Below, piece by piece: positions 26,762 to 35,238 of a DNA stretch of 56,472 bases (position 1 is its first letter; each line of letters starts with the position of its first letter). Source of the DNA: Nitrospirota bacterium (GTDB lineage Bacteria; Nitrospirota; Nitrospiria; JACQBW01). A program made the translations under genes and the position numbers. The notes beneath the pieces were generated by a model that worked only from the letters and a program-made list of their open reading frames with translations, did not search any database and was not told where the DNA came from. The stretch is from the NCBI GenBank assembly GCA_016194305.1, contig JACQBW010000030.1:1-56472 (forward strand), in the 5' to 3' direction.

Positions 26762-27945
26762 TTCAGTGTTTGAACTTCTACAGATAATACGGCCGGAAGT
26801 TGATGGACGATAGCATTCCAACTATCTCCGCCATCTGACGATACGTACACCTGCCCTCCGGTGGTACCGAAATAAATACCGCACGAGTCGAGCGAATCGA
26901 CAGCCATTGCATCTCGCAAGATGTTGACGTAACAATCCTTTTGTGGGAGTCCTTTGGTCAGAGCATCCCACTGGTTACCACCTGTACGGCTTCGGTAAAC
27001 GCGCAGCTTTCCATCGGGTGGATAATGTTCAGAGTCGCTTTTGATGGGTATCACGTATATCGTATTCGGCTCGTGTGCATGGACGTCTATCACAAACCCG
27101 AAATCGGTCGGCAAATTGCCGCTGACCTCTTGCCAGGACTCACCTCCATTATCACTGCGCATAACATCCCAGTGCTTCTGCATGAACAGCACATCGGGCC
27201 GTGCCGGGTGCATCGCGATGCGATGAACACAATGTCCTACTTCGGCATTCGGGTCGGCAATGTGTTGAGATACCAGTCCCCGATTAATTGGTTTCCACGT
27301 CTTGCCGGTGTCATCGGTACGGAACACCCCCGCAGCCGAGATTGCAGTGTACATTCGACCGGGATTTTTCTGGTCGAGGAGGATGGAGTGTAAACACATG
27401 CCCCCGGCCCCTGGTGACCATTTTGGTCCTGTGCCATGGCCTCGAAGACCTGAAAGTTCGTGCCAGCTTTTTCCGCCATCGGTTGTACGAAAAAGCGCGG
27501 CGTCTTCCACACCCGCGTAAATGGTATCCGGGTTGGTAAAAGACGGCTCAAGATGCCAAACACGTTTAAACTCCCATGGGTGCTGTGTACCGTCATACCA
27601 CTGGTGAGTCGTAAGTGTTTTTCCGGTTTCGTGAGATTTGTCGTAGACGAATTTGTTGCTCTCACCTTTTGGCATACCCTCAGGCGTAGTCATCGGCTCA
27701 CCAGGTGGCGTACCAGGTTGGAACCATGTTTCCCCCCCATCATCCGAGCGCTGGATGATCTGTCCGAACCAACTGCTGGTTTGCGACGCATAGATTCGAT
27801 CAGGGTTTATCGGTGAACCTTTGATATGGTAGATTTCCCAACCGCCAAAATGAGGACCGCTAATCTCCCATTTTGCCCGTTTGCCGTCCGAGGTCAGAAT
27901 AAATGCCCCTTTGCGCGTTCCCACCAGTACTCTTACACTGCCCAT
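26758..27945 (-). CDS. BNR/Asp-box repeat beta-propeller protein (sialidase-like fold)
   Basis: 395 aa, no signal peptide. At least five Asp-box motifs (S/T-x-D-x-G-x-x-W) occur: [32 protein letters not shown] and SSDGGDSW, plus a degenerate SRTGGNQW. It starts [14 protein letters not shown]. This is a six- or seven-bladed propeller as in exo-alpha-sialidase-like or VPS10-like proteins, but no sialidase catalytic Arg triad can be assigned. AGGAGGAGG precedes the ATG. It is translationally coupled to the MoaD-like gene. Annotation as glycosidase would be unsafe. Confidence 0.85.
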   Translation of the reverse strand: MGSVRVLVGTRKGAFILTSDGKRAKWEISGPHFGGWEIYHIKGSPINPDRIYASQTSSWFGQIIQRSDDGGETWFQPGTPPGEPMTTPEGMPKGESNKFVYDKSHETGKTLTTHQWYDGTQHPWEFKRVWHLEPSFTNPDTIYAGVEDAALFRTTDGGKSWHELSGLRGHGTGPKWSPGAGGMCLHSILLDQKNPGRMYTAISAAGVFRTDDTGKTWKPINRGLVSQHIADPNAEVGHCVHRIAMHPARPDVLFMQKHWDVMRSDNGGESWQEVSGNLPTDFGFVIDVHAHEPNTIYVIPIKSDSEHYPPDGKLRVYRSRTGGNQWDALTKGLPQKDCYVNILRDAMAVDSLDSCGIYFGTTGGQVYVSSDGGDSWNAIVHQLPAVLSVEVQTLK

Positions 27946-28149
27946 ACCCTCCTCCTCATTTAAGACTTCCTTGTGGCAATTCCCAGGTCATGGAACGGGA
28001 TGATTTTACCATAGGTTGCTCCGAAATGGGAATAAGGTGCCAAATCGCTTTTTCTGCTTTTAGAAATATCAAACCCGTATTTTTTTAAGTGAAAAACAGA
28101 CCGCGCTCGATTATGATCTGAAAAGAAGTCGTTTATCACAGGAAAAAAA

Positions 28150-28448
28150 ATGGCAGATCTCACGATTGATATTCAAAAAGTGGAAAAAGAGTGGGAATCC
28201 GCGGATTTCGTGGAAGTCTTTGGATCGATCCTCCTGGCCAGGTCTGGAGAAATTACATTCATGATGTCGATGAGCTGGTCATGTTAGTAGAAGGGGAAGT
28301 GGAAATTGAAATGAATGGGTTATCTTTTCATCTCAAGAGAGGAGAAGAATTTCTTATTCCTGCCTATTGCGATCATACCGTCCGGAATGCCGGAAAAGGC
28401 AGGTCCCGTTGGCTCTATTCCTATAAAACGAATACTAAGAATAAATAA
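28150..28448 (+). pseudogene. Small cupin-domain gene with an apparent -1 frameshift
   Basis: From ATG 28150 (AGGA 7-8 nt upstream) the reading is MADLTIDIQKVEKEWES, then it loses frame near 28198-28203. From there the -1 frame reads RGFRGSLWIDPPGQVW, then DELVMLVEGEVEIEMNG, RGEEFLIPAYCDHTVRN and WLYSYK, a complete cupin barrel half with the metal-site His region. One extra C in TCCGCG would restore a single ORF of about 99 codons. It may be a real mutation, a sequencing error or programmed slippage; there is no obvious slippery heptamer. The downstream frame alone could start at GTG 28191. Confidence 0.75.
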
Positions 28449-28497
28449 CAACAAGATCCTGCTGAAATCAGAGATTCCGGTCAGAACGGCTTCAGGA

Positions 28498-28525
28498 TTG
28501 ACAGAGAGGAAATCCATGGTATCTT
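28498..28525 (+). promoter_or_regulatory. Promoter immediately before the 89-aa gene
   Basis: TTGACA (28498-28503), 16-nt spacer, TATCTT (28520-28525) with an extended TG one base before it. The -10 ends 6 nt before ATG 28532. Confidence 0.6.
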
Positions 28526-28531
28526 TTAAAC

Positions 28532-28801
28532 ATGGACGATTTTGACCCGATTCTCAATAAACTGGAAGATCGATTTAATCAATTTATTCGTTGCGGAGAG
28601 GTGATGAAATTGATGGATTTACTGGCCCGGCAGGGTCTTTGGATCGATTTTTCGATTCAGCCCGGAGGGCCGGGTCTATTAACAGGCGAAAAGAACAGAA
28701 TGGTTCCGAGTCCTTTAAAAGACGAAGTTCTTTGCAGAATGTATCGATGGATGAAAGATTACGATCGTTCCTTTCTAAAGGCAAATAAAATCAAGGAATA
28801 A
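28532..28801 (+). CDS. Unknown 89-aa protein
   Basis: 89 aa, acidic N-terminus (MDDFDPILNKLEDRFNQF) and probable helical content, with a central PGGPGLLTGEKNRMV segment and a C-terminal MYRWMKDYDRSF. No Shine-Dalgarno is seen, but a good promoter ends 6 nt before the ATG, which supports it as a real, possibly leaderless gene. I recognise no family. It is convergent with gpmI (18 bp between stops). Confidence 0.6.
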   Translation: MDDFDPILNKLEDRFNQFIRCGEVMKLMDLLARQGLWIDFSIQPGGPGLLTGEKNRMVPSPLKDEVLCRMYRWMKDYDRSFLKANKIKE

Positions 28802-28818
28802 CTGAATTTAAACAAGTC

Positions 28819-30360
28819 TCATCTTTTAATCAGGGATTCTCCCGTCATTTCCGCCGGTTTCTGAATATCCATGACCTCTAATATCGTGGGAGCAATATCC
28901 GCCAGGACGCCTCTTTCTTTTAAATGATAGGGTGTCTCCGAAATCAGGATGAAAGGAACCGGAAAGGTGGTATGAGCCGTATGAGGTTCTCCGGTTTGAT
29001 AATCCTTCATTTGCTCCAGATTCCCATGATCCGCCGTAATCATGACGGTTCCATGATGTTGTTGAATGGCTCCGACAATCTGTTCAAGACAATGATCAAT
29101 TGTTTCCGCGGCGATAAGCGCCGCAGGGAAAATACCGGTGTGTCCGACCATGTCCGGATTGGCCAGGTTCAAAACGATAAACTGAAATTTTTCGGCTTGA
29201 ATTTCTTTGATTAATTTATCGGTGACTTCCTGTGCGCTCATTTGGGGTTTCAGGTCATACGTGGCCACTTCCCGGGGCGAGGGAATTAAGATCCGCTCTT
29301 CTCCGGGATAAACAGTCTCTTTACCCCCATTAAAGAAATAGGTGACATGGGCATATTTCTCCGTTTCGGCGATTCGAAGCTGTTTTAATCCGAGATGACT
29401 GATGATCTCTCCTAACAAGGCATTCAGAGAGGTGGGAGGGAAAGCGGCGGGGAGAATATGGTTCTCGTCATACTGGGTCATGGTGACCACACGAATATCC
29501 GGAGGCGCTGTCCCCCGGTCAAAAGAGGTAAATGATTTTGACGTCAGTGCCATTGTTAATTCCCGTGCGCGGTCAGCCCTGAAATTAAAAAAGATGACCC
29601 CATCCCCGTTCTGAATCGGACCGACCGGTCTTTCATTCTGGTAAATAACCGCCGGTTTAACAAATTCGTCGGTCACGCCCTCCTGATAACTTTTTTGAAT
29701 CGCGTCTGTGGGAGAAGAGGCCGGATTTCCTGTTCCTGGTACCAGGGCATCGTATGCCTTCTTGACCCGGTCCCATCTTCTGTCCCGATCCATCGCGTAG
29801 TATCGGCCACTGACTGTTGCGATCTGACCCACGCCGATTTTCGAAATAAATTCAAGAAGAGGTTCGAGATAAAGAAGAGCGCTCTTGGGCGGTGTATCTC
29901 TTCCATCCAGGAATGGGTGAATAAAGACTTTCTCCAGACCGTTTAATTTTGCCAGCTCCAGGAGTGCGTAGAGATGTTCGATATGGCTATGAACCCCGCC
30001 ATCCGACAAGAGTCCCGCCAGATGCAGCGCCCTTTTATCTCTCTTCAAGTCTTTGATCAGATTAAGAAAGACAGGGTTTTTGAAAAAGGATTTGTCCCGG
30101 ATCGATTTGTTGATTCTGAGAAGTTCCTGGTATACCACGCGCCCGGCGCCAATATTGAGATGCCCGACTTCTGAGTTTCCCATCTGACCTTCTGGCAAGC
30201 CCACATACTCGCCTGAGGTCATGATCTGGCAATGCGGAACTTTGGACAAAAGTTTTTTATAATAAGGGGTGCGGGCTTGTACGATGGCATTGAAATCTGG
30301 ATTGGGGTTGATTCCCCATCCGTCAAGTATGATGAGCAAAACAGGGGTATTTTTGACCAT
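28819..30360 (-). CDS. gpmI: 2,3-bisphosphoglycerate-independent phosphoglycerate mutase
   Basis: 513 aa, full length. LIILDGWG gives the first metal Asp. GNSEVGHLNIGAGR carries the phosphorylated Ser (about residue 63), and the HPFLDGRDTPP, FFNFRADRARE and TADHGNLEQM metal-site motifs are all present. It interconverts 3- and 2-phosphoglycerate in glycolysis and gluconeogenesis using Mn2+. It follows the LapAB-like gene by 15 bp on the minus strand. Confidence 0.97.
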   Translation of the reverse strand: MVKNTPVLLIILDGWGINPNPDFNAIVQARTPYYKKLLSKVPHCQIMTSGEYVGLPEGQMGNSEVGHLNIGAGRVVYQELLRINKSIRDKSFFKNPVFLNLIKDLKRDKRALHLAGLLSDGGVHSHIEHLYALLELAKLNGLEKVFIHPFLDGRDTPPKSALLYLEPLLEFISKIGVGQIATVSGRYYAMDRDRRWDRVKKAYDALVPGTGNPASSPTDAIQKSYQEGVTDEFVKPAVIYQNERPVGPIQNGDGVIFFNFRADRARELTMALTSKSFTSFDRGTAPPDIRVVTMTQYDENHILPAAFPPTSLNALLGEIISHLGLKQLRIAETEKYAHVTYFFNGGKETVYPGEERILIPSPREVATYDLKPQMSAQEVTDKLIKEIQAEKFQFIVLNLANPDMVGHTGIFPAALIAAETIDHCLEQIVGAIQQHHGTVMITADHGNLEQMKDYQTGEPHTAHTTFPVPFILISETPYHLKERGVLADIAPTILEVMDIQKPAEMTGESLIKR

Positions 30361-30374
30361 GCGGCGTGAACCGG

Positions 30375-31727
30375 TTAACCCTTGGCGACCATAATCGGAT
30401 TTTCAGTATCGGAAGAAGTTTCTTCCAGAATAGGGCAGGCGGTATAAGAGTTCCAACGTCCGCATCGGTGGCACCGGCCGGACCATTCCACCGTGTGATA
30501 ATCGCAAAGCGGGCAATAATAGGGGACTTTGACGGACTCCTTTAAATGGAGCGCCTTCTTGAAAGCTTCGACGGCCTTGGCCGGAAAGCCCTTTCGCGCA
30601 TAAATCAGACCTAACAATTTATAGAGATCCGGGAACCGTCCTTCATAATTCTCAATGGATATCAATAAATTATAGGCATCGTCGATCATTTCAAGCCGGA
30701 AATAAAGCTTACCCAGGTAAAATTTATTGACAATGTTTGAAGGGTCCCGTCTGACGATGCTCTGATAAAAACCGATGATTCGGGTCGGCTGGCCCATTTC
30801 AAGATAGAGATCTTCTATCCGAAAAAGAAGGGTGTGGTGCCCATTGAGAATAAATGCCTTTTCCCAAAACTCTCCGGCTTCTTCAACTTTGTTCTCATTG
30901 ATCAAAACTTCTCCCAAGCCAATGTATGCGGGGAGGAAATTTTTTTCCATTTTAAAAGCACTTTTAAAATATTTCTTGGCGTGATCCAGTTCTCCGTTTT
31001 CAAGAAAACCTTTCCCCACCTCATATTTTAATCCAAGGAGAAGGTCATGGGCATCTTTAAGCCCCTGCGAAGAAAAATCCCCTTCGTTTTTCAAGATTTT
31101 CTCCTGAAGCGCATGAGCTTCTTCCCATTTTCCAAGGAGAATATAGACGTCTCTTAGTTTGGTTAAGGCCTGCAGGTCGGATTCCTGAAGTGCAACCGCC
31201 TCTTTAAGAACGCCAACCGCCTCTTCAAAACGGCCGCTTTCCTCATAATCTCTGGATAGCGCAAACAGGATTTCCCGATTCTGTTCATCCAGGCCTTTCG
31301 CCTTTCTATGCAACCGGACGGATTCGTTGAAATTCTTTTCTATCCGGAAAGCATTGCCGAGACGGAGCAGAGAATCGACATGATTCGGTTTTAATACCAG
31401 GATTCTTTGGAAAAGCCCAATGGCTTCTTTATTTTTTTTGGAGAGGAAGGTGTTCACGGCGTGGGTGTACATTTCCTGGATTTTGTTCTCTTTCTTTTGT
31501 TGTCTGGAAAATTTCCAGTTTAAGAAGAGATTTTTGGTTTCCCGGACTCCCGCGGAGAAGATAACAAAAAGACCGCCAAAGGCAATGGAAAATAAGACCA
31601 GACCGGCGACAGAAATATCAAGGGTGGAAGTCTGAGTGAGACGAAGCGTCACATGGGAGGGATTGAGATAATCGATGTATCCCAGCACCAGCATTAATAG
31701 AACAAAGATTACGAGAAACAGCCGCAT
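30375..31727 (-). CDS. lapB: LapA-like membrane domain fused to LapB-like TPR/rubredoxin protein
   Basis: 450 aa. The first ~75 residues hold two TM segments separated by NPSHVTLRLTQTSTLDIS, the layout of LapA/YciS (DUF1049). Then come about eight TPR repeats (for example KEAIGLFQRILVLKPNHVDSLLRLG). The C-terminus has a rubredoxin-like zinc ribbon with C405/C408 and C419/C422 (CPLC, CHRC). In E. coli LapB acts with FtsH to degrade LpxC and so limits LPS synthesis, and LapA is a separate adjacent gene. Here both seem joined. The gene symbol is by architecture only. Confidence 0.8.
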   Translation of the reverse strand: MRLFLVIFVLLMLVLGYIDYLNPSHVTLRLTQTSTLDISVAGLVLFSIAFGGLFVIFSAGVRETKNLFLNWKFSRQQKKENKIQEMYTHAVNTFLSKKNKEAIGLFQRILVLKPNHVDSLLRLGNAFRIEKNFNESVRLHRKAKGLDEQNREILFALSRDYEESGRFEEAVGVLKEAVALQESDLQALTKLRDVYILLGKWEEAHALQEKILKNEGDFSSQGLKDAHDLLLGLKYEVGKGFLENGELDHAKKYFKSAFKMEKNFLPAYIGLGEVLINENKVEEAGEFWEKAFILNGHHTLLFRIEDLYLEMGQPTRIIGFYQSIVRRDPSNIVNKFYLGKLYFRLEMIDDAYNLLISIENYEGRFPDLYKLLGLIYARKGFPAKAVEAFKKALHLKESVKVPYYCPLCDYHTVEWSGRCHRCGRWNSYTACPILEETSSDTENPIMVAKG

Positions 31728-31753
31728 AAAGAACTATCCTTTAGGGTGCCCGG

Positions 31754-32134
31754 TTATCCGATTCGCCTTTTTTTCCCGGCCGATTTTGTTTCCACTTCCA
31801 GTTCGATTCTGGGAGCGTCTCCCCACAAACCGTCCAAATTGTAAAAAGCGCGTTCTTCTTTTCGAAAGAGGTGGACAATCACGTCGTCATAGTCAAGGAG
31901 AATCCAATGCGAACCTTTTGCTCCCTCGATGCCCAGTGCTTGAATGCCCTTTTTCCCCAACTCTTTTTCGATTTCATCTGTTACGGCGCTTAACTGGGGC
32001 TGCGAGTCAACAGAACAGATTACAAAATATTCCGTCAGAGCGGTCAACTCCGTCACTTCGTAAACAACAATATCTTCTCCCTTTTTTTCGAGGGCAGATC
32101 TGGCTGAAATGAGCGCTTTTTCTCTGGATGAAAT
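31754..32134 (-). CDS. rsfS: Ribosomal silencing factor RsfS (Iojap), apparently non-AUG start
   Basis: The conserved core runs from ALEKKGEDIVVYEVTELT through EYFVICSVDSQPQL to GSHWILLDYDDVIVHLF and FYNLDGLWGDAP, the RsfS signature; it blocks subunit joining via L14 in starvation. The first canonical start in frame is GTG 32056, which would remove the conserved N-terminal helix. The frame continues upstream (ISSREKALISARSALEKKGED) with no ATG, GTG or TTG. AAAAAGGA sits just before ATA 32140/ATT 32134, so I place the start at ATT 32134 (about 126 aa). Confidence 0.82.
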   Translation of the reverse strand: MSSREKALISARSALEKKGEDIVVYEVTELTALTEYFVICSVDSQPQLSAVTDEIEKELGKKGIQALGIEGAKGSHWILLDYDDVIVHLFRKEERAFYNLDGLWGDAPRIELEVETKSAGKKRRIG

Positions 32135-32156
32135 CGTTATCCGTTTCCTTTTTATT

Positions 32157-32819
32157 TTAGAAAAAAATCCTTTTTTTCATTATAAAAGATTTAACAGGTT
32201 CGGGCAAGAGTTTATTATCAAAATCCTTGCCAGATCTCAATTTTTCTCTGATATTGGAGGAAGAAATCGGATACGGTTCAATGACGAGGAGAGTTGGGCC
32301 GGGGAAAGCGTTGGATTTTAGCTCCAGCCGGTCAATTTCTTTCCTGTCCAGCATGGCGAGTTGTTTTGGAGAAGTTTGAGCAAAATAGGGGAGGGAAGAT
32401 AACTGGATGAATTTGTAGCCCGGTCTCGAAACGACGACGAAATGGACCGATTCAAGGAGTGAAAGCGGTTCTTTCCACGATTCGAGTTCCAAAAACGCGT
32501 CAAGACCGATGATGAAGAAATAACTTTCATCCGGCGATTTCCGTTTTAGGACCCTGACGGTATCGATGGTATAGGAGCGATCTGGCCGCATTATTTCGAT
32601 ATCGGATACTTTGAGATAAGGGTAGGCTTCAATCGCCAGACGGACCATTTCATATCGATCAGCCGGAGAGGCGAGTTCTTCATCCAGTTTGTGCGGGGGG
32701 ACACCGGTAGGAATCAGAATAATTTCATCGAGAGACAAACGGGAATGGACTTCCAACGCCAGGTGAAGATGCCCCAAATGAATGGGATTGAAAGTTCCAC
32801 CCAGCAGTCCAATTTTCAT
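32157..32819 (-). CDS. nadD: Nicotinate-nucleotide adenylyltransferase
   Basis: 220 aa. GLLGGTFNPIHLGHLHLA carries the nucleotidyltransferase GxFxPxHxGH motif and ISSSNIREKL is the SxTxxR-type motif. It makes deamido-NAD from NaMN and ATP. The ATG overlaps the proA stop by 4 bp and rsfS follows within 25 bp, the common nadD-rsfS pairing. Confidence 0.95.
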   Translation of the reverse strand: MKIGLLGGTFNPIHLGHLHLALEVHSRLSLDEIILIPTGVPPHKLDEELASPADRYEMVRLAIEAYPYLKVSDIEIMRPDRSYTIDTVRVLKRKSPDESYFFIIGLDAFLELESWKEPLSLLESVHFVVVSRPGYKFIQLSSLPYFAQTSPKQLAMLDRKEIDRLELKSNAFPGPTLLVIEPYPISSSNIREKLRSGKDFDNKLLPEPVKSFIMKKRIFF

Positions 32820-34072
32820 TCTCGAATCTGGCCGTTTCCAAAAACGACAAACTTCTTGGACGTGAGCTCACGGAGCCCCATCGGACCCCGGGCATGGATA
32901 CGTGATGTGCTGATTCCAATTTCTGCTCCCAGTCCGAACTGATACCCGTCGTTTAGGCGAGTTGAGGCATTGATCATCACCGCGGACGCGTCGATTTCAT
33001 TGAGAAATTTCACTCCCTGGCTGTAATTTTCAGTAATAATCGATTCGGTATGCCGGGACCCATACTGTTCGATATGGGCCATGGCCTCTTCGAGCGAGGC
33101 CACCACTTTAATAGAAAGAATCAAATCAAGATATTCTGTTCGATAATCCGATTCGGTAGCCGGTTTAACAAATTCCCCGTAATTTTGAGTTTCAGGACAG
33201 CCTCTGATTTCCACCCCGCGCTGATTCAGTTTATCGAGAAGGTCGGGAAGTAAAAGAGGGGCTGCTTTTGCATGAATGAGAAGCGTTTCCATTGCGTTAC
33301 ACGTTCCGGGCCGTTGAACTTTCGCATTAAGTGCTATCTTCAGCGCCATTTCGAGATTGGCGTCGGAGTCGACATAAATGTGGCAAAGCCCCTTATCATG
33401 TTTGATGACCGGGATACGTGAACCTTCCGTAACGGCCTGAATAAGCCCTTCGCCTCCTCGCGGTATGACGAGATCGATTTCTTCATCCATTTTTAGAAGC
33501 TCGGCAGTGACTCCCCGGTCGGTTTTATTGATAAACGTGACTGCCCCTTCCGGAACGTTAAACATCTTTAACGCTTCCACAAAGAGCTCCGCCAGTTTTT
33601 GATTGGAATGGATCGCTTCAGATCCCCCCTTGAGAATGACGCTATTCCCCGATTTTAAGCAGAGACTGGCGGAATCAATAGTGACATTCGGGCGAGATTC
33701 ATAAATAATCGCAATGACCCCGATGGGAACCGTCATCTGGCCGACTCTCATTCCGTTGGGTCTCTTCTTCAGGTGGAGCACTTCCCCAACGGGATCGGGC
33801 AATGCGGCAACCTCCTTTAACCCGTCTGCCATTTCTTCGATTCTTTTCCGATTCAGCGTCAGTCGTTCTATTTTGGCGGCTTCGAGTTTTTGCTCCCGGG
33901 CATTTTCCAGATCTTTTAGATTTTCCTGAAGAATATCTTTTTCAAATTTGACCAGGAGGCCTGCCACCGTGAGTAAAATATTATTCTTGATCGGAGCGTC
34001 TAAAATAGCCAGTTTTCTGGAAGCTGATTTGGCGCTTTTGCAGAGGGGTTGTAGGTATTCCTGATAGTTCAT
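32816..34072 (-). CDS. proA: Gamma-glutamyl phosphate reductase
   Basis: 418 aa. QRPGTCNAMETLLIH carries the catalytic Cys, and the Rossmann region includes GVIAIIYESRPNVTIDSA and LKGGSEAIHSN. It reduces gamma-glutamyl phosphate to the semialdehyde in proline synthesis. It lies 46 bp after proB and overlaps nadD by 4 bp, forming proB-proA-nadD-rsfS. Confidence 0.97.
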   Translation of the reverse strand: MNYQEYLQPLCKSAKSASRKLAILDAPIKNNILLTVAGLLVKFEKDILQENLKDLENAREQKLEAAKIERLTLNRKRIEEMADGLKEVAALPDPVGEVLHLKKRPNGMRVGQMTVPIGVIAIIYESRPNVTIDSASLCLKSGNSVILKGGSEAIHSNQKLAELFVEALKMFNVPEGAVTFINKTDRGVTAELLKMDEEIDLVIPRGGEGLIQAVTEGSRIPVIKHDKGLCHIYVDSDANLEMALKIALNAKVQRPGTCNAMETLLIHAKAAPLLLPDLLDKLNQRGVEIRGCPETQNYGEFVKPATESDYRTEYLDLILSIKVVASLEEAMAHIEQYGSRHTESIITENYSQGVKFLNEIDASAVMINASTRLNDGYQFGLGAEIGISTSRIHARGPMGLRELTSKKFVVFGNGQIRE

Positions 34073-34117
34073 AGAAAGAAATTCCTTTTTAGTTTATTTG
34101 AACCTGTTGGTCACTTA

Positions 34118-35236
34118 CTAATCGAGCAAAACCAGGTTATTGCGGTGAATCACCTCATCGGCAAACTTATATCCCAATACCTTCTCTATATCCGTTGTTT
34201 TGATTCCTTTAATCTGGTTGATCTCATGGGCTGGGTAATTGACCAGGCCTTTTGCGATCTCTTTTCCGTCCCGATTCAGACAATTCACAGCGTCGCCAGC
34301 CATAAAATTCCCTTCGACAGAAGTAATCCCGGAGGGAAGTAGACTTCTTCCCCGATGCACAAGGGCGGTCGAAGCCCCTTCATCCAGATAAATTTCTCCT
34401 TTGGATTTGATTGAAAAAGCAATCCAGTGTTTTCGGCTGGTCAGTCTCTCTCCTTTAAGATGGAAGAGGGTTCCGATTTTCTTTCCTGCGAAAGCCTGTG
34501 TTAAATTGCCTGAAACAGTTCCATTCAAAAGCAGGGTCTGCACGCCATAGGCCCCCACCTTTTTTGCGGCGTCAATCTTGGACCTCATACCGCCGGTTCC
34601 TTCCAGGGTACCGCTTCCGCTCGCATTTCTTTCTATTTCATCTGTTATTTCAACTACTTCGGACAAGAGTTTTGCCTCGGGGTCTACCCTGGGGTCCGCC
34701 GTAAAGAGTCCATCGACGTCGGTGAGAATGATCAGCAACTGCGCATCGATCAGATTGGTAACGAGAGCGGCAAGATGGTCGTTGTCTCCGAACTTGATTT
34801 CGTCGAAGGAGACGGTGTCATTTTCATTAACGATCGGAATGACCTGATGATCAAAAAGTGCAAAAAAGGTATTCCGGGAATTCAAGAATCTTTTTCGGTC
34901 GGCAAGATCTTCTCCGGTCAGCAAGATCTGGGCGACCGGGATTCTATGGGTCTTAAAGGTTTTTTCATAAAGCCACATGAGCTGACTCTGTCCCGCGGCA
35001 GCGGCGGCCTGTTTGAGCGGAATTGACTTGGGCCGCTCCTTTAAACCGAGTTTTTCCATTCCGGCTAAGATCGCTCCGGATGAAACCAGAACCACCTCAA
35101 TCCCCCCCGTCTTGAGACGAGCAATCTCTTCAGCCAACTCTTCGATCCGGCTCTTATTTAATCCGACTCCTCTGGAGGCAATAATGCGGCTTCCAATCTT
35201 AATAACGACCCGTTTGCAATTTTTGATTGATCGCAT
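34118..35236 (-). CDS. proB: Glutamate 5-kinase with PUA domain
   Basis: 372 aa: amino-acid kinase domain (VVIKIGSRIIA, LVSSGAILAG, NENDTVSFDEIKFGDNDHLAALV, TDVDGLF) and a C-terminal PUA domain (GEIYLDEGASTALVHRGRSLLPSGI). It phosphorylates glutamate as the first and feedback-inhibited step to proline. It starts 3 bp after the obgE stop (35239), so obgE-proB-proA are very likely one transcript. Confidence 0.97.
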   Translation of the reverse strand: MRSIKNCKRVVIKIGSRIIASRGVGLNKSRIEELAEEIARLKTGGIEVVLVSSGAILAGMEKLGLKERPKSIPLKQAAAAAGQSQLMWLYEKTFKTHRIPVAQILLTGEDLADRKRFLNSRNTFFALFDHQVIPIVNENDTVSFDEIKFGDNDHLAALVTNLIDAQLLIILTDVDGLFTADPRVDPEAKLLSEVVEITDEIERNASGSGTLEGTGGMRSKIDAAKKVGAYGVQTLLLNGTVSGNLTQAFAGKKIGTLFHLKGERLTSRKHWIAFSIKSKGEIYLDEGASTALVHRGRSLLPSGITSVEGNFMAGDAVNCLNRDGKEIAKGLVNYPAHEINQIKGIKTTDIEKVLGYKFADEVIHRNNLVLLD

Positions 35237-35238
35237 GT

